Positions 8,844 through 16,580 of a stretch of 64,000 bases of DNA are shown piece after piece. This DNA is from Muribaculaceae bacterium (lineage in GTDB: Bacteria; Bacteroidota; Bacteroidia; Bacteroidales; Muribaculaceae). The notes beneath the pieces were generated by a model that searched no databases, was not told the origin of the DNA, and saw only the letters and a list, made by a program, of their open reading frames with translations. Location: positions 1 to 64,000 of the forward strand of contig JAFYYG010000001.1 of assembly GCA_017557625.1 (NCBI GenBank), given 5' to 3'. How positions within the stretch are numbered: position 1 is the first letter of the stretch; each line of letters opens with the position of its first letter. The translations under genes were made by a program, and so were the position numbers.

Positions 8844-8936
8844 ATAATAATTAGGACAGCAATATTATATTGCACTTTTCTATACAGATTCTATTCATAA
8901 ATTTAAAGTCCCACTCGTGAGAGCCGGGCTTTTTTT
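8844..8936 (+). ncRNA. Candidate small RNA, about 93 nt
   Basis: The promoter at 8806-8837 predicts a start near 8844. A hairpin (AAAGTCCC...GGGCTTTTTT, 8905-8936) with seven Ts ends the unit. No ORF of note lies between. I do not recognise a known RNA family. It could also be the leader or remnant of a lost gene. Confidence 0.4.
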
Positions 8937-9060
8937 ATTGCCAAGCAAGTTCTTTTTATCAAACAATTAAGTACAATTAAAACAATCATATAAAGCACTC
9001 GCTTGCGCTCGGACAAGAGAATGTATCACGAATCAGTCGCAAAAAGGTTGTGGCTTTAAA

Positions 9061-9200
9061 AGAGGGTGTTGCAAAACTCCCACTTTAATAAAAACAACTG
9101 AATTGTCGGAATATTCTGTCGCCTCAACATCCTAATTTAAAGGTTTATGAAAATTCGCAAACAATCAGAAAAATCAGTTGTTTTGCAATTTTGACATACA
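9061..9200. mobile_element. MITE-like element, copy 1 (diverged)
   Basis: Left end AGAGGGTGTTGCAAAA, internal AACAACTGA and TCAGTTGTT facing each other, right end TTGCAATTTTGACATACAC. The internal pair recurs in the copies at 33067 and 57635. No transposase is inside. Confidence 0.45.
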
Positions 9201-9262
9201 CTTTTTATTACTGATTAAAATGTGTATTATCTAACAAGTTTAGAAACCACTAAGATTATGAT

Positions 9263-9352
9263 GATTCGTTTGAAAAAATGTAACGAAAACCTGATTATTC
9301 GTTTGAAAAAATGTAACAAACACTTGATTATTCGTTGGAAAAAGTGTATCTT
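9263..9352 (+). repeat. 33-bp periodic array, 3 units (ATTCGTTTGAAAAAATGTAA type)
   Basis: Units begin at 9264, 9297 and 9330 (ATTCG), exactly 33 bases apart. They share the GAAAAAnTGTA core with the arrays at 13431, 57862 and 60453, but have ATTCGTTT in place of GTCCCTT. No DUF4143 gene is adjacent. Confidence 0.75.
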
Positions 9353-9400
9353 AAAGCAGTTAAACCACCAACCTTTAGCATTTTGCGCATTGGTGTGATA

Positions 9401-9469
9401 TGTTTAGGTGACGGATATGTCACCAGCAGCGACATTACGGTACTCTACAACCTCATTTTAGGAAACTAA
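9401..9469 (+). pseudogene. Remnant of a dockerin-type gene (3' end only)
   Basis: Encodes CLGDGYVTSSDITVLYNLIL then GN and a stop, i.e. the C-terminal half of a dockerin repeat. The frame is open back to about 9320 but without a start or recognisable upstream domain. A good terminator at 9529-9560 remains, as expected for the end of a lost secreted protein gene. Confidence 0.6.
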
Positions 9470-9528
9470 CGCGTGACAAACAACTAATTTACACGAATTT
9501 CCACTAACAAAGGAACATTCATAAAATT

Positions 9529-9560
9529 AGCCACTTGGATTTTCTCCAAGTGGCTTTTTT
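9529..9560 (+). terminator. Rho-independent terminator
   Basis: AGCCACTTGG, a 7-base loop, CCAAGTGGCT, then five or six Ts: a perfect 10-bp stem 60 bases after the dockerin remnant. Between here and 9738 there is only an inverted AAGAACATAAG pair around 9617-9676. Confidence 0.85.
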
Positions 9561-9738
9561 GCTTTCCTTATCTCATTATCTGCGCTGTGTTTCGCCAGCT
9601 GGTTTTATGGACAAAAGAACATAAGGACATATATACATCCCACACACAAGTGAAATTTTGTTCTTATGTTCTTATGTCTAAAAAACAGAGACCAAGTCGT
9701 TAGCTTTAGTGACAATTCGTGCAAATTAATGGGTTGTT

Positions 9739-12222
9739 TTACTCTCTGAAATAGACGCGTTTCACTCTTGGTGAGATGCTGGTGAGGATTTCGTAGCCTA
9801 TTGTGCCGCGAATTTCGGTGAGTTGGTCGATGGGGTTGTGCTTGCCGAAGATTTCCACTTTGTCGCCCACCTCGCATTGCGCGTCGGTGACATCAATCAT
9901 GCAGGCATCCATGCAGATATTGCCCACAGTGGGACACAACGTGCCGTTAACCCATACCTTGATTGCTCCGTTACCGAAGTGTCGGTCCATGCCGTCGGCA
10001 TAGCCTATCGACGCTGTTGCGATGCGTGAGTCGCGCTCTAGCACCCCTCGGCGGCCATAGCCTATCGTTGTGCCAGCCTCCCAATTCTTGATGGAAATCA
10101 CCACAGCCCTGAGTTCTGCCACCGGCAAGAGGGCGTCCTCGCTACCGTCGTTCATGGTCTTGATGCCATAAAGTCCCACACCAATGCGCACCATATCCAT
10201 CTGATATTCAAGAAAGCGCACGATGCCTGTTGTGTTGAGTATGTGCTTCATAATGTGATGAGAGAAGCTCGCCTGCAACTGTGTTGCACATTCTTCAAAG
10301 TATTCCACTTGCGCATGGGTGTAGTCGTCCTGCTCGGGCTCGTCGGCGACACTTAAATGAGAAAAGACGCTCATAGGTATGATTATTTCCTGGCTCAATA
10401 GCAGGTCAACAAGCTCGGGAATCTGCTCCAACGTGAAGCCCAATCGGTGCATGCCGCTGTCAATCTTGATGTGCACAGGGAAATTCTTAGCGCCATATTT
10501 TCGGCCCTCCTTGATGAGCTGACGTGCCTCCTGAATGCTGTAAACCTCAGGTTCGAGGTAACGGTCAAACATCGCCTTGTAGTTCACTGTAGATGGGTTG
10601 AGCACTATAATTGGCAATGTAATGCCCGCTTTGCGCAGTTCCACGCCCTCGTCTTGTACCGCCACTGCCAGATAGGTAGCGCCACAGTCTTGCAGCGTCT
10701 TGGCAATCTCGTAAGAGCCAGTGCCATAGCCCGATGCCTTAACCATAGCCACAGTCTTGGTGCTGAAGTTGAGTTTTGACTTGAAGAACTTGAAGTTGTG
10801 AGCCAATGCGTTAAGGTCAATCTCCTCAACGGTCTGGTGGCGACGCACCTCAAGCATCTCCACAATCTGGTAGAACTCGAAGTTTGAGGCACCTTTCACG
10901 AGTACGGTCTCGTTGTCAAAATCGCCCTGCGACATGGCGGCGAGGAAACTTGCTGTTGATTCGAAGAACAAGTCTTTCCCCGAATTGAAATACTTGCTGT
11001 AGCGGCACATATCGGGTCCTATGCCTATTAATCTCGTCACGCCCTTGCTGTTGAGCAGTTCGCTCACACGTATGTAGAGTTCATCATCGGTAAACGTCTC
11101 GGGCAACAAATCGCTCAATATCACCGTGGTGTGTTGCTGTGAATTGCAGCGGCGGAGCATAAAGTCGAGAGCGGGAGTCAAGGAGTTGTAGTCGCTAGTG
11201 TAGCCATCGGCGATGATGGTACACTCGTTCACGCCCTCTATCACATTGATGCGCGTGCCCACCGGTGCCAGACGCTTCACACGCTCTACTATCGTGCTGT
11301 GGCTCATGCCGAAATAGAGCAGTACCGCCACGCAGGTGGCCACGTTCTCAACATCACGGTCGCTGGAGAACGGCACATCGAGGACAAAGGTGTCGCCGTC
11401 GTGCACACACTCCATCTTAGCGCGATTATTGCGCTTCACGACCTTATTGATGAACAGCATTTTGCTGTCATCTTTTCTTGACCAAGCCACCTCTTGCGCC
11501 ACATAAAATATGGGTTCTATAGTGCTTGTTACCAACTCATCGTCGGCACAATAAACTATGCTTTCGCAACTGGTCAATATCTTCGCCTTCTCCTCTATTT
11601 TCTCCTGCATCGACGCAAAGCCGTCATTATGCTCGTCACCGATGTTAGTAATTACTCCCACCGTTGGCCGAATCATAGCCTGCAGCCTTGCCATCTCGCC
11701 AGTGGTGGAGATGCCTGCCTCGATGATGGCGAGGTCGGTATTATCGTCGATATCCCACAGCGACAGTGGCACACCAATCTGCGAGTTGAAGCTGCGTGGC
11801 GAGCGCACGATGTGATAGTCCTCGCTCATCAGCTGGTAAAGCCACTCCTTGACGGTGGTCTTGCCGCGGCTTCCCGTAATTCCTATGATGGGAATGCGAA
11901 AGCGCTTGCGATGATAGGTGGCAATAGCCTGCATAGCGTCGAGCGAACTCTCCACCCTGAGGAAGTTGGCCTCGCGCATGGCGTTGATGTCGATATTTCC
12001 GCTATATTCTATGACAAAATTCCTCACCCCTTTGTTGTAGAGATGCTTCACATATCGGTGGCCGTCATCGTTGTTAGTGGGCAAGGCAAAAAACAAAGTC
12101 TCGGCGGGATAAGTCAACGAGCGCGAGTCGGTAAGTAGCACGCTCACCTCAGCCTTCTTGTTGCGCAACTCGCTGGTCTCAATGCCCAGCACCTGAGCTA
12201 TTTCTTGAATGGAGTATTTCAT
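9739..12222 (-). CDS. murF-alr: Bifunctional MurF ligase / alanine racemase
   Basis: An 827-residue fusion typical of Bacteroidetes. It makes D-alanine and adds D-Ala-D-Ala to UDP-MurNAc-tripeptide in the cytoplasmic part of peptidoglycan synthesis. Residues 1-450 are MurF: substrate-binding DSRSLTYPAETLFFALP, ATP loop GSRGKTTVKEW near residue 115, and GDEHNDGFAS. Residues from about 455 are alanine racemase: PLP lysine in AMVKASGYGTG near 490, the IKIDSGMHRLGF strand, catalytic Tyr in ASIGYADGMDRHFGNG, and NICMDACMID. Both halves keep their key motifs. The start MKYSIQEIAQVL fits MurF; a heptamer array begins 5 bases upstream of it. The last coding bases lie about 180 bases from the terminator at 9560. 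Confidence 0.95.
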   Translation of the reverse strand: MKYSIQEIAQVLGIETSELRNKKAEVSVLLTDSRSLTYPAETLFFALPTNNDDGHRYVKHLYNKGVRNFVIEYSGNIDINAMREANFLRVESSLDAMQAIATYHRKRFRIPIIGITGSRGKTTVKEWLYQLMSEDYHIVRSPRSFNSQIGVPLSLWDIDDNTDLAIIEAGISTTGEMARLQAMIRPTVGVITNIGDEHNDGFASMQEKIEEKAKILTSCESIVYCADDELVTSTIEPIFYVAQEVAWSRKDDSKMLFINKVVKRNNRAKMECVHDGDTFVLDVPFSSDRDVENVATCVAVLLYFGMSHSTIVERVKRLAPVGTRINVIEGVNECTIIADGYTSDYNSLTPALDFMLRRCNSQQHTTVILSDLLPETFTDDELYIRVSELLNSKGVTRLIGIGPDMCRYSKYFNSGKDLFFESTASFLAAMSQGDFDNETVLVKGASNFEFYQIVEMLEVRRHQTVEEIDLNALAHNFKFFKSKLNFSTKTVAMVKASGYGTGSYEIAKTLQDCGATYLAVAVQDEGVELRKAGITLPIIVLNPSTVNYKAMFDRYLEPEVYSIQEARQLIKEGRKYGAKNFPVHIKIDSGMHRLGFTLEQIPELVDLLLSQEIIIPMSVFSHLSVADEPEQDDYTHAQVEYFEECATQLQASFSHHIMKHILNTTGIVRFLEYQMDMVRIGVGLYGIKTMNDGSEDALLPVAELRAVVISIKNWEAGTTIGYGRRGVLERDSRIATASIGYADGMDRHFGNGAIKVWVNGTLCPTVGNICMDACMIDVTDAQCEVGDKVEIFGKHNPIDQLTEIRGTIGYEILTSISPRVKRVYFRE

Positions 12223-12226
12223 ATTA

Positions 12227-12282
12227 GTTCATAGTTAAGAGTTCATAGTTAATAGTTGAGAGGGAAGAGGGAAGAGGATAGA
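12227..12282. repeat. Heptamer array, words GTTCATA and GGGAAGA
   Basis: Eight 7-base units (GTTCATA, GTTAAGA, GTTCATA, GTTAATA, GTTGAGA, GGGAAGA, GGGAAGA, GGATAGA) immediately upstream of the murF-alr start codon at 12222. Confidence 0.8.
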
Positions 12283-12301
12283 AGAAAGTGGGAGTGGTGT
12301 G

Positions 12302-12336
12302 CTTAACACTTGACACTTAAAACTTAACACTTAATA
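12302..12336. repeat. Heptamer array, word CTTAACA
   Basis: Five units (CTTAACA, CTTGACA, CTTAAAA, CTTAACA, CTTAATA). It contains the stop codon and the last few codons of the GSCFA gene that ends at 12324. Confidence 0.8.
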
Positions 12337-13274
12337 TAAGGGTATTCTTTCTTGAGGTTTGCGATTACTGCTTGTGTGTCGGCGTTGAAGCGTGCCACCA
12401 CATCGGGATTGTTGCTCATTGGGCGGTGCTTGAGACGCTTGCTCACGCGCTCGCAACGAGCTATCGCCTGAGTGGAGCGGTCATCAAAGTATGTGGCCTG
12501 AAACGTCTGCCAAATGTACTCTATCGCCGTGTCACTGGGATGCACCATATCAGCGGAGTAGAAACGGTAGTCGCGCAGGTCATCCATCACAATCTCAAAA
12601 GCGGGGAAATATTCCACAAAGTCCTTGAACTGACGCGTCACGTTGTTGATGGCAACCCTCAGCACAGCCTTGCTCAGCGAGTTCATCTCCAAGCCATCAG
12701 CGATGTGGCGGATGGGGCTCACGGTGAACAGAATCCTCAGCGATGGGTTAAACTCATGGAGCCGCTGCACGGCGTGTGTCAATGCCTCGGTAATCTCCTC
12801 AACGCTCGCCAGGCGGCGCGTGAACTCCTGCTGAGGCACCTTATGGCAATTGGTCACCACCTCGCCAGTGTCGCGACGACGATACACCACAGCAGTGCCA
12901 AGTGTGAGAATCAGCGTGTTGCACTCCTTGAGATGCTCATGTGCCTCGCTGATGCTGGCATTCATGCGCTGCAATGCGGCGTCCTTACTAGCCATCGAGA
13001 AACGCGAGTGGAAGTCATAGCTGTTCCATACTCCACCGCTCATAAACAGCTCAACGCCGGCAATCGTGGCATTGTCGATAATCTTGTCCACTCCTGCGGC
13101 TATACTCAATGGATTAAAGATAGTGCCGAAAGGATTGACCACCACGTTAATCATCGCGTCGCGAAGCTTTGCTCCGATGTTGTCGCTGAAACACGACCCA
13201 ATGAGCATCATCTTATCGCTGTGACGCATGAAATGCTCGCCCTCGCGAGGGTGTATCATTGTGCGGAATTCCAT
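12324..13274 (-). CDS. GSCFA domain protein
   Basis: A 316-residue protein without a signal peptide. The name-giving motif is present as LIGSCFSDNIG near residue 25, followed by NPFGTIFNPLSI; LGTAVVYRR near 125, FTVSPIRHIADG near 185 and DMVHPSDTAIEYIW near 245 complete the SGNH-hydrolase-like pattern (Ser, and an Asp-x-x-His pair). The family is presumed to act on acyl or acetyl esters, but no substrate is established that I know of. Promoter TAATTTTG lies at 13294-13301, inside a dispersed repeat. The last residues (IKC) come from the heptamer array at 12302-12336. It is about 100 bases upstream of murF-alr on the same strand and may be co-transcribed. Confidence 0.85.
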   Translation of the reverse strand: MEFRTMIHPREGEHFMRHSDKMMLIGSCFSDNIGAKLRDAMINVVVNPFGTIFNPLSIAAGVDKIIDNATIAGVELFMSGGVWNSYDFHSRFSMASKDAALQRMNASISEAHEHLKECNTLILTLGTAVVYRRRDTGEVVTNCHKVPQQEFTRRLASVEEITEALTHAVQRLHEFNPSLRILFTVSPIRHIADGLEMNSLSKAVLRVAINNVTRQFKDFVEYFPAFEIVMDDLRDYRFYSADMVHPSDTAIEYIWQTFQATYFDDRSTQAIARCERVSKRLKHRPMSNNPDVVARFNADTQAVIANLKKEYPYIKC

Positions 13275-13293
13275 ATCTCAAAACTTTAGATTG

Positions 13294-13392
13294 CAAAATT
13301 AGTGCAAGACGAGAGAAATACAAAATGAAAATCGAAGTTTTTCATTTTTATTGCCGAGGCGCAGCCTAATTTATCCAAAATTAGTGCAAACC
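13294..13392 (-). repeat. Promoter-bearing dispersed repeat, copy 2
   Basis: CAAAATTAGTGCAAG at 13294 and GCCGAGGCGCAGCCTAATTTAT ending near 13375, followed by a second CAAAATTAGTGCAAAC. Its edge gives TAATTTTG on the minus strand, which serves as the -7 motif of the GSCFA gene starting at 13274. Confidence 0.6.
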
Positions 13393-13430
13393 AAAGAAAA
13401 AACAAAATTTTTCTTTTCATCATTTAGAAG

Positions 13431-13519
13431 GTCGCCCTGAAAAGTGCGCACTTTAGGCAAAAACTCGCCCCAAAAGTGTATACTATCAACAAAAACTCGC
13501 CCTGAAAAGTGTAAACTAA
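13431..13519 (+). repeat. 33-bp periodic array, 3 units (CTCGCCCTGAAAAGTGTAAA type)
   Basis: TCGCCC occurs at 13432, 13465 and 13497, a spacing of 33 then 32 bases, each followed by TGAAAAGTGxxxAC. Same layout as the arrays at 9263, 57862 and 60453 with a different left half. The 32-base step breaks the codon phase, which argues against a repeated peptide. Confidence 0.8.
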
Positions 13520-13525
13520 CTATAA

Positions 13526-13566
13526 AAAAGACAGCGACATGGCGTTTTGTGAGGTGCCATGTCGCT
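13526..13566 (-). terminator. Terminator of the outer-membrane barrel gene
   Basis: AGCGACATGGC (13533-13543) pairs perfectly with GCCATGTCGCT (13556-13566). Minus-strand reading ends in GTCTTTTTT. Confidence 0.85.
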
Positions 13567-13616
13567 GAAAACAAATTATTACCGTATGAATGATTTTTTT
13601 ACTAATTGTACTTTAA

Positions 13617-13651
13617 GAATTGTGAATTGTGCATTGTGAATTGTGCATTAA
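13617..13651. repeat. Heptamer array, word GAATTGT
   Basis: Five units (GAATTGT, GAATTGT, GCATTGT, GAATTGT, GCATTAA). It ends at the base next to the stop codon of the barrel gene (13652). Confidence 0.85.
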
Positions 13652-16126
13652 TCAATTCCCCATTTGCTGGCCGCCTTGCTGACCTCCTTGGCCTTGGCCA
13701 CCTTGCTTGCTGCCACCCACAAGGTCGTTGTTCTCGATGGTCTTGTCAGTCTGCTTAACGCGGGCTTTGAGTGAGCCGAATCGGTAGCTTATGCTGATTT
13801 TGAAGCCACGAGAGAGGAAATTGACCTTATTGACTCCAGTGTATTCGCCCTGGGTGGTGTGGCTCTCGAAGCTGCTGAACTTGCCACTGAAGAAGCGGTC
13901 AGCACTCAGGCGCACCGTCAAACGGTCCTCCTTGAGGAACGAGCGTTGCAGTGATGCGTTATAGAACCAGGCGCCACCATTGTAACCATATAGTCCTTCC
14001 ACACCGCCGTTCCATTCGCCGCCACTCACGCTCATCCTGAGCTTCCAAGGCAACTGCTGGTTGAGCTGCGCATAGAAGAAAGAGCTCCAGCGCTGATTGG
14101 TGAGGCCCAGCTCGTCGCTGCGGTAGCGGTTGTGTGCCAAATTGCCGTTGAACACGAAACTAGTCTTAGGACCTATTGTCCACTGCAAGAATCCATTCAC
14201 TCCTATTGAGCGGCTCTTGAGGGTGTTGGCGTATGTCGATACAGTCTTATCATCTTCCACATATTGCACTCCAGTAATCTCGTTGCTACTGAAAGAGATG
14301 AACGGACTCACATTGAAGGTGAGCTTGGCACCAATCTGCATGTAGGTGAGCGTGATGGAGTGGTTGCGGGAACTGCTCAGGTGGGGATTACCAAATGAAC
14401 GGCTTGTAGGTTCCTCGGTGACGGCAGGATTGAGATAGCTGATACCGGGACGCATGATGCTGGTGCTGTAGTTGAGCTTGAGGCTGTGAGCCCAGTCAAA
14501 CTTATACTCAATGCTCAGGTCGGGTACCCAGTCGCTGAGGTTGCGGTGGTAGTTGTCCTGTGGGCTCTTGGGAAACTCGGCGTTGAGACGGCTGTATTCA
14601 TAGCGCAATCCCTCGCGGGTAGTCCAGTTGCCTTTGCTGAAGGTGTGGCTCACGTAGGCAGCTGCCACATGGGTGCGGTGGTTGAAGAACGTGATGTTGT
14701 CCATCTCGGGCGCACCGGTGTACTCAAATGTCGCCTCACTTTTGTTGAAGCGGTTGATATATTTCAAGCCTGTCTCAAACTTGTGATACTTAGCAAAGGG
14801 ACGCGTCCAGTCAAACTGGAAGGTGTGCTCGGTAAAGTTTTCCTTAGTGTCGTTGATTTGACCAGTATATGGGAACGGACAGTTAACCATGTCGCTGAAG
14901 GAGTTGATTGTGTTGCGGGCGTTATGATTGGTTGACAGCATATAGCTCAACGTGATAGCCTCATTGGGGTGACGTGTCTTGTGCTGGTAGTCGAGACGTC
15001 CGTGAAGGTCATAAAAATCACCTTTAGGCACATTACCGATAGTGGTAAATTTGTATATTATGTTACCGTCACGGTCGGTCATGCTGGTGTTGTTGAAACC
15101 ATCGCCACGATAGTCATAATAGAAACCGCCAAACGACAAAGACACAAGGTTGAGGGTATCGGGCTCCCAACTGGCACTCATATCGCCATAGTGCACATTG
15201 ACTTTTGCTCGCCCTTCGTTAAAGCTCGATTGTGTGTTGCCGCTGCTCAGGTAGTGAGTCTCGCCCTCCATGATGTTGTGGCTGCGGTGTCGATTCTGGT
15301 TCATGTAACCATAGTCTATTGAAGTCACCACTTTGCCTATCTGTGAGGTGATGTTGGCATTACCGTTAAGGCTTCCAGTATTGTCAACACCAACGCCGAC
15401 TGTTCCTGTCACGCCATTCATGCTTCCTCCATCGGCCATCACAATGTTGAGGATGGCGCTGGTGCCCTCGGCATCATATTTCGCGCCCGGGTCAGTAATC
15501 ACCTCAATCTTCTTTATCATGCTGGCAGGAATGGCCTTTAGTATCTCTTTCATGTTCTGGCCGCTCAAGCTGGGGTCGGGGTGACCGTTACGGAACACCT
15601 TGAACGACGATGAGCCTTTAACCTTTATCTCATCCTGTCCGTCAACGGTTACCATAGGCACCTTCTTGAGCATGTCGAGAACGCTGTTGGTCTTGCTGTC
15701 GGCATCGGCCTGCACATCGTAAGCGAGGCGGTCAATCTCGGTCTTGACGAGCTGGCGCTGTGTTGACACCACCACCTCTTTAAGCATTGTGGATGATGTG
15801 GAGAGAACCACTGTTCCCAGATCGGCTACAGGAGCCTTGGAACTCACCTCAAAGGTACGCGCCTCCTCGGTCATGCCCACAAAGCAAATCTTAATGAGAT
15901 AAGAACCAGCCTTTGAGATTTTGTGGTCCACCTTACCAAAGGCGTCACTCACATCGCTCGACACCACTGTAGCTGTGTCGTTGCTGTTATAGATGTAGAT
16001 TGTCGCGAAGGGAATTCCCTCTCCCTCGTTGTCATTGACTTGACATTGCACTGACATGGGCTGTTGTGCCAAAGCAATCAGCGCGCATAGTGCCATGAAT
16101 ACTGTTACAATAATTTTTTTCACCAT
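13652..16126 (-). CDS. TonB-type outer-membrane beta-barrel protein with carboxypeptidase-like N-domain
   Basis: An 824-residue outer-membrane protein. Signal peptide MVKKIIVTVFMALCALIALA. Residues about 24-110 form a carboxypeptidase-regulatory-like beta domain (VQCQVNDNEGEGIPFATIYI). Next comes a plug region (VLDMLKKVPMVTVDGQDEIKVKG ... PGAKYDAEGTSAILNIV) and a long barrel of the OMP_b-brl_3 type, with alternating aromatic strands (PTSRSFGNPHLSSSRNHSITLTY region). No canonical TonB box is obvious. The tail is Gln/Gly repeats (GGQGQGGQQGGQQ), an unusual ending for a barrel. It lies 88 bases after the GntR gene on the same strand and may be read from the ABC operon. The ligand is unknown. Confidence 0.85.
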   Translation of the reverse strand: MVKKIIVTVFMALCALIALAQQPMSVQCQVNDNEGEGIPFATIYIYNSNDTATVVSSDVSDAFGKVDHKISKAGSYLIKICFVGMTEEARTFEVSSKAPVADLGTVVLSTSSTMLKEVVVSTQRQLVKTEIDRLAYDVQADADSKTNSVLDMLKKVPMVTVDGQDEIKVKGSSSFKVFRNGHPDPSLSGQNMKEILKAIPASMIKKIEVITDPGAKYDAEGTSAILNIVMADGGSMNGVTGTVGVGVDNTGSLNGNANITSQIGKVVTSIDYGYMNQNRHRSHNIMEGETHYLSSGNTQSSFNEGRAKVNVHYGDMSASWEPDTLNLVSLSFGGFYYDYRGDGFNNTSMTDRDGNIIYKFTTIGNVPKGDFYDLHGRLDYQHKTRHPNEAITLSYMLSTNHNARNTINSFSDMVNCPFPYTGQINDTKENFTEHTFQFDWTRPFAKYHKFETGLKYINRFNKSEATFEYTGAPEMDNITFFNHRTHVAAAYVSHTFSKGNWTTREGLRYEYSRLNAEFPKSPQDNYHRNLSDWVPDLSIEYKFDWAHSLKLNYSTSIMRPGISYLNPAVTEEPTSRSFGNPHLSSSRNHSITLTYMQIGAKLTFNVSPFISFSSNEITGVQYVEDDKTVSTYANTLKSRSIGVNGFLQWTIGPKTSFVFNGNLAHNRYRSDELGLTNQRWSSFFYAQLNQQLPWKLRMSVSGGEWNGGVEGLYGYNGGAWFYNASLQRSFLKEDRLTVRLSADRFFSGKFSSFESHTTQGEYTGVNKVNFLSRGFKISISYRFGSLKARVKQTDKTIENNDLVGGSKQGGQGQGGQQGGQQMGN

Positions 16127-16214
16127 ACCAATTATTTTTATCTGTTTTTACCCATTAGACGCAGAAACAGTATATTTTATTTCATTGAATTTTCTAAAAA
16201 CATGTTAACAAACG

Positions 16215-16577
16215 TTATCGATGAAGGTATTCTTTGTAGAGTTCCTGTAGTTCGTCAGGACTAATACCCACTGCCTTAAGTTGTCCAAAGAAATAGTCCA
16301 TCTCCCCCTGCATAAGTTGCTTGCGGCGCATAGCGACAATTTTCTCATTGGCATCGGGGCTGACGAAGTAGCCCAGTCCGCGCTTGGTGTAGATCACACC
16401 GCTCTGCTGCAGGTATTCGTAGGTACGCGCCACAGTGTTGGCGTTGACCTCAATTTCCGCTGCCAACTCTCGCACGCTTGGCACCTTGCCCTCGGGGGCG
16501 AGTCCCCCCGAGAGAATGCGGTCGCCTATACGGTCGGCAATTTGCAGATATATTGCTTTGTTATCTTTGAAATTCAT
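16215..16577 (-). CDS. GntR-family regulator, YtrA type
   Basis: A 120-residue DNA-binding protein: winged helix at residues 10-75 (SVRELAAEIEVNANTVARTYEYLQQSGVIYTKRGLGYFV) and only a short C-terminal helix, which defines the YtrA subfamily. Such proteins usually repress the ABC transporter operon they sit in and respond to cell-wall-active drugs. Here the gene is last, 3 bases after the permease gene, in an ATPase-permease-regulator operon, and a good operator candidate lies upstream of the first gene (18313-18339). Confidence 0.9.
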   Translation of the reverse strand: MNFKDNKAIYLQIADRIGDRILSGGLAPEGKVPSVRELAAEIEVNANTVARTYEYLQQSGVIYTKRGLGYFVSPDANEKIVAMRRKQLMQGEMDYFFGQLKAVGISPDELQELYKEYLHR

Positions 16578-16580
16578 AGC

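Noticed and set aside
8669-8854. 61-residue ORF (MQNYNKRKIKSK...)
   Set aside because: Lysine-rich low-complexity product, and a strong promoter for the downstream sRNA candidate lies within its 3' half.
12372-13289. 305-residue plus-strand ORF
   Set aside because: It is the antisense shadow of the GSCFA gene; His/Val-rich composition typical of reversed coding DNA.
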